DNA of 64,000 nucleotides from Arcicella sp034519515 (GTDB lineage Bacteria > Bacteroidota > Bacteroidia > Cytophagales > Spirosomataceae), in the NCBI GenBank assembly GCA_034519515.1, contig JAXHOK010000042.1, positions 62,001 through 126,000 on the forward strand, in the 5' to 3' direction. A model generated the notes under the pieces. That model was not told where the DNA came from, ran no database searches, and saw nothing but the letters and a program-made list of their open reading frames with translations. Of this stretch, positions 1-8,264 are shown piece after piece. A program made the position numbers and the translations under genes. The stretch's first letter is position 1. Each line of letters starts with the position of its first letter.

Positions 1-2
1 TT

Positions 3-449
3 TTTCTATTTCTTTCGGCAGTATGTTTATTGATGTTCAATTTTTATGCACAAGACCAAATTGGAATTGTATTTATTACTCAAATCCTCCACGGCTTTTT
101 CTATGGCGTAACCATCCCGATTTTGTGGGCGATGATTGCCGATGTAGCCGATTATAGCGAATGGAGAAATAACCGCCGAGCAACCGCTATCATATTTTCA
201 GCTATGATTTTCGGTTTGAAAATGGGCTTAACTTTGGGCGGTTCGTTGGGTGCAGCCTTATTATCTAAATATGGTTACGTAGCAGAGGCTGTTCAACAAA
301 CTCCTGAAACTGTTTCTGGCATCAAAATGGCAGTCAGTATCTATCCAGGATTGTTTTTTATCATTGGAGCGGTTTCGCTTATTTGGTACGAAATCAATAA
401 AGCGATGGAAGGAAATATTGAAGAAGATTTAAAACTTAGAAGAAAGTAA
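3..449 (+). CDS. GPH-family sugar:cation symporter, C-terminal fragment
   Basis: This is the end of an inner-membrane secondary transporter; the reading frame is open to the left window edge, so the start lies outside. The visible part has several hydrophobic segments and the motif ADVADYSEWRNNRRAT, which is typical of the cytoplasmic loop of glycoside-pentoside-hexuronide (MelB/XynB-like, MFS_2) symporters. These import sugars or glycosides with Na+ or H+. The GH43 glycosidase 107 bp downstream on the same strand suggests the substrate is a xylo- or arabino-oligosaccharide; this is inferred from context. The charged tail ends in LRRK. Family call is good, substrate is a guess. Confidence 0.85.
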   Translation, partial: FLFLSAVCLLMFNFYAQDQIGIVFITQILHGFFYGVTIPILWAMIADVADYSEWRNNRRATAIIFSAMIFGLKMGLTLGGSLGAALLSKYGYVAEAVQQTPETVSGIKMAVSIYPGLFFIIGAVSLIWYEINKAMEGNIEEDLKLRRK

Positions 450-555
450 TTGGAGTTTATGAGTGAAAAGTCTGTTGGTTTATGAGTAAAATAGTCTGCT
501 CTTCTCTCCTCAAAAACTTTCAACTCATAGCCTCATAAACTTAATAAAAAAACAA

Positions 556-1578
556 ATGCCAGAAGCAAGTATTGACCACATTGATTTTAAAGAATTAAAT
601 CATAAAGCGATTTCTCAACCGCTCGTAAAGCACATTTATACCGCCGACCCTTCGGCTCATCTTTTCGAGGGGAAAATATACATTTATCCATCACATGATA
701 TTGATGCCGAAATTCCATTTAATGACAATGGCGACCATTTTGCGATGGAAGACTACCATGTATTCTCAATGGAATCTCCTGACAGTGAAGCAATTGACAA
801 TGGAGTAGCGCTGCACGTAAAGGATGTGGCTTGGGCAGAACGCCAAATGTGGGCTCCTGATGCGGCAGAGAAAGATGGACAATATTATCTTTATTTCCCT
901 GCTAAAAAAGCCGATGGAATATTTCAAATTGGAGTAGCTATTAGTAATTCGCCAACTGGTCCATTTGTACCAGAACCCGAAGCCATCAAAAACAGCTACA
1001 CCATAGACCCAGCCGTTTTTCGGGATGACGATGGCAAGTATTATATGTATTTTGGAGGAATTTGGGGTGGACAAATGCAGTCGTATCGTGATAATATTTA
1101 TGACGAAAACCACCAAGAACCACTTGCTGATGAACCAGCATTGGGAGCAAAAATTGCTATGCTTTCAGATGATATGCTCCAATTTGCCGAAAATGTAAAA
1201 GAAGTAGAAATATTGGATGAAAATGGCAAACCGTTACTGGCAGGAGACAATGAAAGACGGTTTTTTGAGGCTTCATGGATGCACAAATACAAGGGAAAAT
1301 ATTATTTCTCCTATTCAACGGGCGACACCCATTTTATCTGTTATGCCACAGGTGATAATCCGTATGGACCATTTACCTACCAAGGCAGAATTTTAGAACC
1401 CGTAGTCGGTTGGACTTCGCACCATTCTATTTGTGATTTTGAAGGAAAAACGTACTTGTTTTATCACGATTCAAGTCTTTCGGAAGGCGTAACACATCTT
1501 CGTTCGATAAAAATGACAGAAATATTGTATGATGAAAATGGGAGAATTCAAACGATTGAGCCTTATCAGGAGGATTGA
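556..1578 (+). CDS. Glycoside hydrolase family 43 (beta-xylosidase / arabinofuranosidase type)
   Basis: A 340-residue single-domain five-bladed propeller hydrolase. The three acidic GH43 positions can be seen: the general base in YTADPSAHLF (about D31), the pKa-modulating Asp in IDPAVFRDDDGKYYMYF (about D151) and the general acid Glu in FFEASWMHKYKGKYYFSYS (about E238). No signal peptide is visible, so it probably acts in the cytoplasm on short oligosaccharides imported by the transporter just upstream. That transporter plus GH43 layout is common in pentose-utilisation operons. Members cleave beta-xylosides or alpha-L-arabinofuranosides; which one cannot be told here. Confidence 0.9.
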   Translation: MPEASIDHIDFKELNHKAISQPLVKHIYTADPSAHLFEGKIYIYPSHDIDAEIPFNDNGDHFAMEDYHVFSMESPDSEAIDNGVALHVKDVAWAERQMWAPDAAEKDGQYYLYFPAKKADGIFQIGVAISNSPTGPFVPEPEAIKNSYTIDPAVFRDDDGKYYMYFGGIWGGQMQSYRDNIYDENHQEPLADEPALGAKIAMLSDDMLQFAENVKEVEILDENGKPLLAGDNERRFFEASWMHKYKGKYYFSYSTGDTHFICYATGDNPYGPFTYQGRILEPVVGWTSHHSICDFEGKTYLFYHDSSLSEGVTHLRSIKMTEILYDENGRIQTIEPYQED

Positions 1579-1691
1579 ATTATTTGAATTAAACTTTGCC
1601 AAACACTCAAAACGTTTGGTAAGTCAAGATTTTAGTTAATAATTTTGTCGCATAACGCTACACTTTGTATATTTGAAATAAAATAAAAATA

Positions 1692-1925
1692 ATGTTTGAA
1701 TTTTTGCAAGGCATAAAAATCTATGTCTATGATTTTGATCATAATCCACCCCATTTCCATGCAGTATTTGCCGAATATGAAGCGTTGATTTCCATTAATA
1801 CCTTAAAAGTTTTGAAGGGTGAAATTCCTAAACCTCAATTGAAAAAGGTAATGAAATGGGCAAAATTAAACCAAGAAATGTTATTGGAAGAATTTGAATT
1901 ACTAAATCCCCATCTCCGCAAATGA
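1692..1925 (+). CDS. DUF4160-family small protein
   Basis: A 77-residue protein carrying the DUF4160 signature: an early I-x-Y/F-x-x-D stretch followed by NPPHFHAVFAEYEA with its conserved PPHFH. Genes of this family are usually found directly before a DUF2442 gene, as here, and the two overlap by 4 bp (ATGA), which implies translational coupling. The pair behaves like a small accessory module and has been suspected to be toxin-antitoxin-like, but I know of no firm function. The gene stands alone after a 113-bp spacer behind GH43 and is probably not part of the sugar operon. Confidence 0.8.
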   Translation: MFEFLQGIKIYVYDFDHNPPHFHAVFAEYEALISINTLKVLKGEIPKPQLKKVMKWAKLNQEMLLEEFELLNPHLRK

Positions 1926-2371
1926 GAGCTCCACGAATTATAAAAATATTAAAAATAGAGCCTTTTAAAGTTATTCTATTATGGTCAAATGGCGAAGTTA
2001 GGATGAATGATTTTACTGATAAATTACCAATATTTCATCAAAGTGAACGATTGAAACCTTTAGTAGATTTCAATAATTTTTCACAAGTATCTATAAATGA
2101 AGGAGATACATTATATTGGAAAGATATTGAGTCTAAAACTTCACAAGGTAAACTCATCCCAATTGCTTTTGACCCCGATATGCTTTTTGAAAATAGCGTA
2201 GTGGTAGAATCTCCACCAATTATTGAAATTGACTCCCGTAAAGAATTTACTCAGAGTGATTATGCCCGAAGAAATGGGCTTACTTCTTCAAAAGTCAGGA
2301 CATGGATAAAGAGGGGAAAATTGAAAAGCCGTTATGTACCGCATTTGGGGATTACCTTAGTCATTACCTAA
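1922..2371 (+). CDS. DUF2442-like protein with C-terminal helix-turn-helix-like segment
   Basis: A 149-residue partner of the preceding DUF4160 gene, starting inside its stop codon. The first 80 residues fit DUF2442 (VILLWSNGEVRMNDFTDKL, then a W-x-D-I-E strand). DUF2442 proteins are normally 80-100 residues; this one has an extra C-terminal part reading SDYARRNGLTSSKVRTWIKRGKL, which looks like a MerR/excisionase-type DNA-binding helix-turn-helix. A DNA-binding tail would suit an autoregulating antitoxin or repressor role, but that is inference. The gene ends just before an intrinsic terminator. Confidence 0.7.
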   Translation: MRAPRIIKILKIEPFKVILLWSNGEVRMNDFTDKLPIFHQSERLKPLVDFNNFSQVSINEGDTLYWKDIESKTSQGKLIPIAFDPDMLFENSVVVESPPIIEIDSRKEFTQSDYARRNGLTSSKVRTWIKRGKLKSRYVPHLGITLVIT

Positions 2372-2375
2372 CATT

Positions 2376-2412
2376 AAAAAGCCAAGTTCTCGAAAGAAAA
2401 CTTGGCTTTTTA
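2376..2412 (+). terminator. Intrinsic terminator after DUF2442-like gene
   Basis: Perfect 13-bp arms AAAAAGCCAAGTT and AACTTGGCTTTTT around a 10-nt loop. The T-run follows on the plus strand and an A-run precedes it, so it can also serve the minus-strand RDD gene that converges on it. Confidence 0.85.
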
Positions 2413-2430
2413 ATTTATAAATTATCACAA

Positions 2431-3152
2431 TCATTTCATTTTCTCAACAACAATTGTATCAGTCCAAAAATCATGCAATCCTTGTCCATTTTTACCAATA
2501 AAAGCGTAGGCAGGTATTACAATTGCACTTAAAACAAATAGGATAGACGAACCTATAAACAGGAAGAAGAAAAATGGCAAAATAGGAATACAAAAATAGA
2601 GACTACTAAAAAACAACTTTGAATAAGACTTCTTTTATATGATTGGAGTAATGTAATAGAATTTTGGCTTTCAAAATCCACAGTCTGAATATTAAAAAAT
2701 CTTTTTCCTAATGTTCCTCCTTGGCTTTCAAAAATTGGATAATAAAAAAAGAAGAAGATAAAAATTGCCCATTTTTGAGCAATTTCAAAAATTTCTACTC
2801 CATATATAAATTGAACTAAAATTACACATAAAAAATAAATAAGCACCGCATCAACTATTCTTGCCGCACATCTCAACAAAGTTACTTTTTGCTTATTCTT
2901 ATTAACATCATTTATTTCTGTATCGCCATTAGACAAATCCTGTTTTTTTTCAATAGGTTGTAAACTAATTCCTTCTTCGGTTTCCCTTTTCAGCACTTCT
3001 GCATCTAATATTTCTTGTGCTTCAACTGAAATTTGCTCCTTTTCAGTTATTAGTTTTCTCAAACGTCCATTAGATAAGTTACCGTATGTTTGTTTTAATT
3101 CTTCAATTGTGGGCATAATGGTATATTTTAAAGATTTCGTGATTAAATACAA
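2431..3152 (-). pseudogene. RDD-family membrane protein, frameshifted
   Basis: Two minus-strand frames together make one RDD-domain protein. The first (2553-3152) has a charged N-terminus, then RCAARIVDAVLIYFL and PIFESQGGTLGKRFFNIQ, the core of the RDD family, but it runs out after SYKRSLIQSC. The missing end, with two hydrophobic stretches and QGLHDFWTDTIVVEK, continues in another frame (2431-2616). The switch falls at a run of six A (2608-2613); one more base there would restore a continuous protein of about 240 residues. It could be a real mutation, phase variation or a sequencing indel. The likely start is the internal Met at 3116 (MPTIEELKQTYGNLS). RDD proteins are integral membrane proteins of mostly unknown role. 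Confidence 0.75.
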
Positions 3153-3181
3153 TTATACAATAAAAACTGAATAATCCAAAA

Positions 3182-4669
3182 TCACTTCCCCCAATCCACC
3201 GCCAATTTCCCAATTTTTTCCCCGCACATTTTGCCACCTTCATTATCGCAGAAATAATGAATACCTCCATAAACTCTGGAAAGTCCCGCTTCGTTTGCCA
3301 TTTTCTTCAAACTATCGGCTTTTGTTGGAAAATAATGACCCAAAACCAAAGCCGCCGCCGCCGAGAACGTAGAATGTCCAGAAGTGTAAGATGGGAAATT
3401 AGGCACGGGAACAGCCGCTGTAATTTCCTTATTGACCTGCGTGGGTCTGGGAAAGAAATATTTATACTTCGTTGCCCAACACGCAATGGCGGCATCTTCC
3501 TCCGCACGGTTGAGTTGTTGTAAAATTTTGGCAGTTTTCAATTCCGTAAAATGCTGATTTCTAATGAGTTCCTCCGCAATTTTATTCCAATGTCCTGGCG
3601 GGGTGAACGTGCCAACACCATCCGCCCAAAACTCGGCAATACGTTTTTGTTCAGGGGTGCGAGTATCCGAAATCGTTTTTACAGAATCAATATCTTTCTT
3701 AAATTCCTTGCTGTTTAAAGCGGGAGGAGGAGTTTGTTCGGGGTTTTCAAAAACTTGTTCTTTATCAAACCAAGTTCTCACCAAACCTAACAAGGGCAAT
3801 AATGGAGCCTGTTGGGGATCGTCTTGACTAACCCACGATCCCTTTATTTTCTTGGATTTTGACTTCCAATTTTGCTCTTTATCATTTGCTCCGTTGAAAT
3901 TATCATCATTGGCATACTCAATGGCTTTTCGGGCAACTTGCTCGCCCAATTCTCCGCCTGCCATAATATCACTTTTCAAATTTGCTCCCGACCATAATCT
4001 GGTATTACCATGTTCAAGGGCTTTGCCGTATAGATAATCGTTTTCGGCAGGGAACAATTTACTCAAAATTTTGTAAGAAACCGCCGCCACCACCGCATCT
4101 TCGGAAGGGTAGGAAGGCAATTCTGTTTCAGGCAAAATACTTTTCAAACCACTGTGTGAGGGACTCAAACGCCTGAATTTGTACTTATAATACCACGTAA
4201 CGACCAAAGCATCATATTGTGCCACACTCAAAAGAGCATACGCACGAGCCGCAAACGGAGGTGATGCGATGGGTTTATTCGGATTAGGTTTTTCACCTTC
4301 TTGAAGTGGATGATTATATTTTGCCACTAATTCACGAGCAATCTGATTCCATCTCAACACCCCTCCCGAAGCCCAATAATTTATCGCAACTCCCTGAGCA
4401 TAAGTGCGTTGTTTGACAACTTTTTGGGATTCTAACAACTCTCGCTGATATTCGTCTGAATCATTACTGGCAGGAATATCCACCAAAAAGTCAGTTGGCT
4501 GTTTGATAATAATGGTCTTCCAAGCCCCTCCGTTGGCATCTGGATTTTCAAAAGTCAAAGCTGGAAATTCTGGTTTAGACACGGGAGTATTCTCTTTACA
4601 GCTATGGAGCGGTAAGAGTGTGATTAGCAAGGAAGTATGTAACAAAAGCGGTAAAAATTTCAATTTCAT
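3182..4669 (-). CDS. Vanadium-dependent haloperoxidase / PAP2-family lipoprotein
   Basis: A 495-residue lipoprotein: a short hydrophobic leader ends in the lipobox-like LPLHSC. The C-terminal third holds the three anion-binding motifs of the PAP2/vanadium haloperoxidase fold: KYKYFFPRP (near residue 396), FPSYTSGHSTFS (near 426) and SRVYGGIHY (near 463). The family binds vanadate or phosphate; members are haloperoxidases or acid phosphatases, and sequence alone does not decide which. It is probably anchored in the periplasm or outer membrane. It stands alone, converging on the RDD gene and separated from the SSS transporter gene by a hairpin repeat. Confidence 0.85.
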   Translation of the reverse strand: MKLKFLPLLLHTSLLITLLPLHSCKENTPVSKPEFPALTFENPDANGGAWKTIIIKQPTDFLVDIPASNDSDEYQRELLESQKVVKQRTYAQGVAINYWASGGVLRWNQIARELVAKYNHPLQEGEKPNPNKPIASPPFAARAYALLSVAQYDALVVTWYYKYKFRRLSPSHSGLKSILPETELPSYPSEDAVVAAVSYKILSKLFPAENDYLYGKALEHGNTRLWSGANLKSDIMAGGELGEQVARKAIEYANDDNFNGANDKEQNWKSKSKKIKGSWVSQDDPQQAPLLPLLGLVRTWFDKEQVFENPEQTPPPALNSKEFKKDIDSVKTISDTRTPEQKRIAEFWADGVGTFTPPGHWNKIAEELIRNQHFTELKTAKILQQLNRAEEDAAIACWATKYKYFFPRPTQVNKEITAAVPVPNFPSYTSGHSTFSAAAALVLGHYFPTKADSLKKMANEAGLSRVYGGIHYFCDNEGGKMCGEKIGKLAVDWGK

Positions 4670-4773
4670 AGCGTGTTGGTGAATAAATATAACCCGCTGA
4701 AATAGGTTGATTTACTCATAAATACGTTAAGACAAAAACCGTGCAGTTTTTTTAAAACATTAAAAATACCTAT

Positions 4774-4867
4774 CTGTCATCCCAACGAAGGAGGGAACTG
4801 ATTATTAAATCTCCAAAGTTTTAATTTAGGGTTTGTGAGTCAGTTCCTTCCTTCGTCGGGATGACAG
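4774..4867. repeat. 27-bp imperfect inverted repeat (intergenic hairpin)
   Basis: Arms at 4774-4800 and 4841-4867 differ at two positions, and the arm begins CTGTCATCCCRACGAAGGA. About 40 bp lie between them. The element fills the spacer between two minus-strand genes, lies right against the end of the symporter gene, and could act as its terminator. The arm sequence looks like a dispersed REP-type element rather than a simple terminator, since there is no T-run. Confidence 0.75.
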
Positions 4868-4877
4868 GACTTACAAT

Positions 4878-6320
4878 TTACTTCCTCCTCAACAAAGCCA
4901 GTCCCAAAAATGTAATAGCTCCGTTCAACAATAATTTTTCAAACCCAAACTGATAACCATTCAACCATTCTTTTGAGTTAATATCAATAATATATGTCAA
5001 AATTGGTGCAGCGACACAAACGAAAGGCACAAATTTGTCTCTAACAGGTGTTTGCGTGAATAATCCAAAAGCAAAAAGCCCTAAAAGTGGACCGTAAGTG
5101 TAACCCGCAATATTGAAAACCATAGAAATAATTGAGCCTCCGCTAAACGCATCAAAGATAAGAATAATGACAAAAAACAAAGCCGAAAAACCAATATGAA
5201 CATTATGTTTAATTTTCTTTTTCTGGGTTTCTTCATATTTATTAATATCCATAAAATCAATACAAAATGCTGTGGTCAGAGCCGTGAGAGCGGAGTCTGA
5301 ACTGGCGTAAGTAGCTGCCGTTATTCCTAATAAAAAAGTGACGGCTGCCAACGTTCCAAACTGTCCTCCCAAAGCCAATTGTGGGTAAAGAAGGTCGGTT
5401 CTCTTGGGTACTTCAAAGCCAATTTTATCCGCATAAATGTACAATAAAGCCCCCAGACACACAAAAAGTAATGTCGTAACGGCAAAGGTGCAACAAAACC
5501 AAAACATATTCTTTTGGGCTTCGCCGATGTTTTTGCAGGTGAGGTTTTTTTGCATCAAATCTTGGTCAAGACCCGTCATTACGATGGCAATAAAAATCCC
5601 TGCTACGAAGTCCTTTCCGAAGTGATGTTTATAAGCGAAATCATCAAAAAAGAACATTTGAGAATATTTACTTTCTTGGATGGTTGAGATTAATCCGCCT
5701 ACGCCCAAATCTAACTTCGTAGCAATTAAATAAATGGTAATTACCAAAGCCGTGAGCAGGAAAAACGTCTGCAAAGTATCGGTCACAATGATGGTTTTTA
5801 CGCCTCCTTTGTAGGTATAAACCCAAATTAAAGAAATCGTAACGATTGCCGAAACCCAAAAAGGAATGCCCCAAGCATCAAAAATGGCTAATTGAAGCAC
5901 TTGAACTGCCAAAAACAAACGAGCGGCTGAACCCAGAGTACGGGCAAGTAAGAAAAAAGATGAACCCGTTTTATAAGAATATGTACCAAAGCGTTTTTCT
6001 AAATAAGTATAAATCGAAATCAGATTTAGTCGATAATACAGCGGTAAAAGCACCGTGGCAATAACGAAATAGCCAACTAAATTTCCCAAAATAATTTGAT
6101 AATAAGACAATTTATCGACCCCAACTGCCCCAGGTACAGAAATGAACGTTACGCCCGAAATGGACGTTCCAATCATACCAATGGCAACCAACCACCACGG
6201 AGATTGCTTATTTGCCGTAAAAAAAGTGTTGGTATCGGCCCCCTTCGAGGTATAGTGGGCAACGATGATGAGCATCAAAAAATAAAGGGCTAAAATGCCA
6301 AATGCTAAACTTGTGGTCAT
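4878..6320 (-). CDS. Sodium:solute symporter (SSS/SSF family)
   Basis: A 480-residue polytopic inner-membrane protein with about 13 hydrophobic segments. The N-terminal pattern SPWWLVAIGMIGTSISGVTFISVPG and the following G-x-x-x-G helices are characteristic of the sodium:solute symporter family (sialic acid, proline, glucose transporters). Length is a little short for the family but no segment is obviously missing. It is monocistronic, so the neighbours give no clue to the substrate. Confidence 0.88.
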   Translation of the reverse strand: MTTSLAFGILALYFLMLIIVAHYTSKGADTNTFFTANKQSPWWLVAIGMIGTSISGVTFISVPGAVGVDKLSYYQIILGNLVGYFVIATVLLPLYYRLNLISIYTYLEKRFGTYSYKTGSSFFLLARTLGSAARLFLAVQVLQLAIFDAWGIPFWVSAIVTISLIWVYTYKGGVKTIIVTDTLQTFFLLTALVITIYLIATKLDLGVGGLISTIQESKYSQMFFFDDFAYKHHFGKDFVAGIFIAIVMTGLDQDLMQKNLTCKNIGEAQKNMFWFCCTFAVTTLLFVCLGALLYIYADKIGFEVPKRTDLLYPQLALGGQFGTLAAVTFLLGITAATYASSDSALTALTTAFCIDFMDINKYEETQKKKIKHNVHIGFSALFFVIILIFDAFSGGSIISMVFNIAGYTYGPLLGLFAFGLFTQTPVRDKFVPFVCVAAPILTYIIDINSKEWLNGYQFGFEKLLLNGAITFLGLALLRRK

Positions 6321-6524
6321 GTTTATGGAAGGTTTTTATGGTTGAAGATGGTATTTCTTAATCACAAATATACATTTCTGTTAGTAAAAAGTACTATGCA
6401 GATAAATTATACAAAAAATCTCCCAAACTGATTAGTGATACATACTTCAAAATTGAGATTTTTTGTTAAATTTGCTATCATATCAAAGAATTATTTTCCT
6501 GATTTAAAACAATAATATATAAGA

Positions 6525-6806
6525 ATGCGACCTTTTGAGCAATTTGAAGAAGATGTAGATGTGTTGGACCAAGTAATTGAGGTAGATCAATACGACCTTA
6601 TGGTGTTCAACGATGAGATAAATACTTTTGAGTTCGTGATTGAATCGCTAATTGAAGTTTGCGACCACACGCCCGAACAAGCTGAACAATGTACACTGTT
6701 GATACATTACAAGGGCAAATGTTCCGTAAAAAAGGGAACGTTTGAAGAACTTGCCCCCATGCGAAACGACATTTGCCGCCGAGGAATAGCGGCGGAAGTG
6801 GTATAG
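6525..6806 (+). CDS. clpS: ClpS adaptor for the Clp protease
   Basis: A 93-residue protein. It has an acidic flexible N-terminus and then the ClpS core: YDLMVFNDEINTFEFVIESL (the family D-x-x-N/T pattern), then CDHTPEQAEQCTLLIHYKGKCSV and a final GIAAEVV strand. ClpS binds the N-domain of ClpA/ClpC and delivers N-degron substrates to ClpP in the cytoplasm. No clp gene is adjacent, which is usual in Bacteroidota. It is followed by an intergenic hairpin repeat and recR. Confidence 0.9.
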   Translation: MRPFEQFEEDVDVLDQVIEVDQYDLMVFNDEINTFEFVIESLIEVCDHTPEQAEQCTLLIHYKGKCSVKKGTFEELAPMRNDICRRGIAAEVV

Positions 6807-6810
6807 TAAT

Positions 6811-6942
6811 ACGGTAAAAGGTGAACGGCATACGGTGAACGGTTTTTCATCGCAGATTACGTGCTACTATTCGTCATTCTATAAATCATACCCAAACTTA
6901 CCGTAGCAACCGTTCACCCTTTACCGTTTGCCGTGTACCGAT
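6811..6942. repeat. Iterated-word inverted repeat between clpS and recR
   Basis: The left side (6811-6845) repeats the words GGTAAAAGGTGAACGG and ACGGTGAACGG; the right side (6908-6942) carries their reverse complements (AACCGTTCACCCTTTACCG). Similar words occur at 41243-41356, 43382-43420 and 56366-56494, so this is a dispersed family. The whole region could form a long imperfect hairpin between two co-directional genes. Confidence 0.75.
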
Positions 6943-6953
6943 AAAACCGATAA

Positions 6954-7571
6954 ATGAATTATCCATCAAAATTAATAGAAACTGCCGTTGAGGAAATCTC
7001 AAAACTGCCTGGAATTGGGAAGAAAACGGCTTTGAGAATGGCTTTGCACCTGCTGAAACGAGACGAACGCCAAACGCTTCAACTGTCGGAAGCGATGATT
7101 GCGATGCGGACGAAAACGCAGTATTGTCGTCAATGTCATAATATTTCAGACGATGAATTGTGCATGATTTGTACCAATCCAAAGCGTGAACCTTCGATTT
7201 TATGCATAGTTGAAGATACTCGTGATGTGCTTGCGATTGAGAATACTTCACAATATAGAGGTTTGTATCACGTTTTGGGAGGGATTATTTCACCCTTAGA
7301 AGGCATAGGACCTGCTGATTTGAAGATTGATTCTTTATTAAAACGCATTACTGAAAATCAAGAAACGGACAGTGTAGTCAAAGAAGTTATTTTGGGATTA
7401 AGCCCCACGATGGAGGGTGATACCACTGCATTTTATTTGACCAAACGTTTAAAACCACTCAACGTAAAAATCACGACTATAGCCCGAGGAATTCCCATTG
7501 GTGGAGATTTGGAATATGCCGATGAAATTACATTGGGGCGAAGTATTGTTAGTAGGGTGGTTTATGAGTAA
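6954..7571 (+). CDS. recR: Recombination mediator RecR
   Basis: A 205-residue full-length RecR. It has a helix-hairpin-helix at about residues 17-27 (LPGIGKKTALRMA), a zinc finger with C58, C61, C70 and C73, a Toprim domain starting at ILCIVEDTRDVLAIE, and the C-terminal Walker-B-like part ending ARGIPIGGDLEYADEITL. RecR with RecO loads RecA at gaps in DNA repair. The start at 6954 gives the standard N-terminus MNYPSKLIE. A small antitoxin-like gene follows 18 bp later. Confidence 0.95.
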   Translation: MNYPSKLIETAVEEISKLPGIGKKTALRMALHLLKRDERQTLQLSEAMIAMRTKTQYCRQCHNISDDELCMICTNPKREPSILCIVEDTRDVLAIENTSQYRGLYHVLGGIISPLEGIGPADLKIDSLLKRITENQETDSVVKEVILGLSPTMEGDTTAFYLTKRLKPLNVKITTIARGIPIGGDLEYADEITLGRSIVSRVVYE

Positions 7572-7589
7572 TTATCAAAAAGCAACATT

Positions 7590-7781
7590 ATGCAAACAGC
7601 ACGATTGATTCAAGAAATATATAAACTCCCGTTGGATAAAAAATTCTTCGTAGTGGAACAAACCTTAAAATCTATTAAATCGGAAGAAGGAAGTAACCAT
7701 CTTGCTTTGGCTGCCGAGGCATTGTACGAAGACTATGCGACAGACAAAGAGCTTACAGCATTTTCTCTTCACTATTCTTAA
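7590..7781 (+). CDS. Small antitoxin-like protein, probably truncated
   Basis: A 63-residue protein: LIQEIYKLPLDKKFFVVEQTLKSIKSEE, then LALAAEALYEDYATDKELTAFSLHYS. The layout (helical LPLxxKxxVVEQTLKSI, then LYEDYxxDKELTAF) resembles the small antitoxin partners of PemK/MazF-like toxins in Bacteroidota. In those, ELTAF is followed by a further acidic tail. Here the frame stops soon after ELTAF and no toxin gene follows, so it may be an orphaned or decaying antitoxin. The family call is from memory of similar sequences and is tentative. Confidence 0.5.
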   Translation: MQTARLIQEIYKLPLDKKFFVVEQTLKSIKSEEGSNHLALAAEALYEDYATDKELTAFSLHYS

Positions 7782-7793
7782 ATCAATAATTCC

Positions 7794-8189
7794 ATGAAAA
7801 AATCCCTCATCATTCTCAGTTTAATTACCTTCTCGTTTGCAGGATATTCTCAAACAAAAGGTGTCATTATCCCAAATCCGATTTCACAACCAATGACGCT
7901 GGATTTCTTGAAAAATGGTGAACCCGAAGTTCCCAAAACGCAAATTATGACTGATTATTTGAAAAATTATCAAGAGAAAAATGCTATCAAACCGATTGAA
8001 TTACCGTATTTTGGGAAATACGATTTCAAAGAAAAGTCCAAAGAATTAGAGAATATTGACGGAATGATTATCGTGAAACCGAATTTGGCAGCCATGATAA
8101 AAATGCCCGTTGTGAAGCCTGATGATAACATTTATTATCATTCAAAAATCGTAAACAGCAATACGAATAAAGAAAAACCTTTGAATTAA
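7794..8189 (+). CDS. Small exported protein of unknown function
   Basis: A 131-residue protein with a clear Sec signal peptide (KKSLIILSLITFSFAGYSQ, cleavage after the Ser or Gln). The mature part is polar and proline-rich, with IPNPISQPMTLDF and a repeated short pattern around TDYLKNYQEK and PIELPYFGKYDFKEK. I recognise no domain. It is followed by a strong terminator, so it is probably a real short transcript, either alone or with the small gene 12 bp upstream. Confidence 0.6.
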   Translation: MKKSLIILSLITFSFAGYSQTKGVIIPNPISQPMTLDFLKNGEPEVPKTQIMTDYLKNYQEKNAIKPIELPYFGKYDFKEKSKELENIDGMIIVKPNLAAMIKMPVVKPDDNIYYHSKIVNSNTNKEKPLN

Positions 8190-8198
8190 ATACTGTAA

Positions 8199-8231
8199 AC
8201 GGAAGTCGTCCTTTGAAAGGACGACTTCCGT
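8199..8231 (+). terminator. Perfect 15-bp hairpin after the small exported protein
   Basis: Arms ACGGAAGTCGTCCTT and AAGGACGACTTCCGT around the 3-nt loop TGA. No long T-run follows, so it may work as a weak terminator or as an mRNA 3'-end stabiliser. It separates the small gene from the superoxide dismutase gene. Confidence 0.7.
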
Positions 8232-8264
8232 AAATTACGACAACAATCTTATAATTCTGATTCC

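Noticed and set aside
2431..2616. Separate 61-residue membrane protein
   Set aside because: It is the missing C-terminus of the RDD domain in a shifted frame rather than an independent gene.
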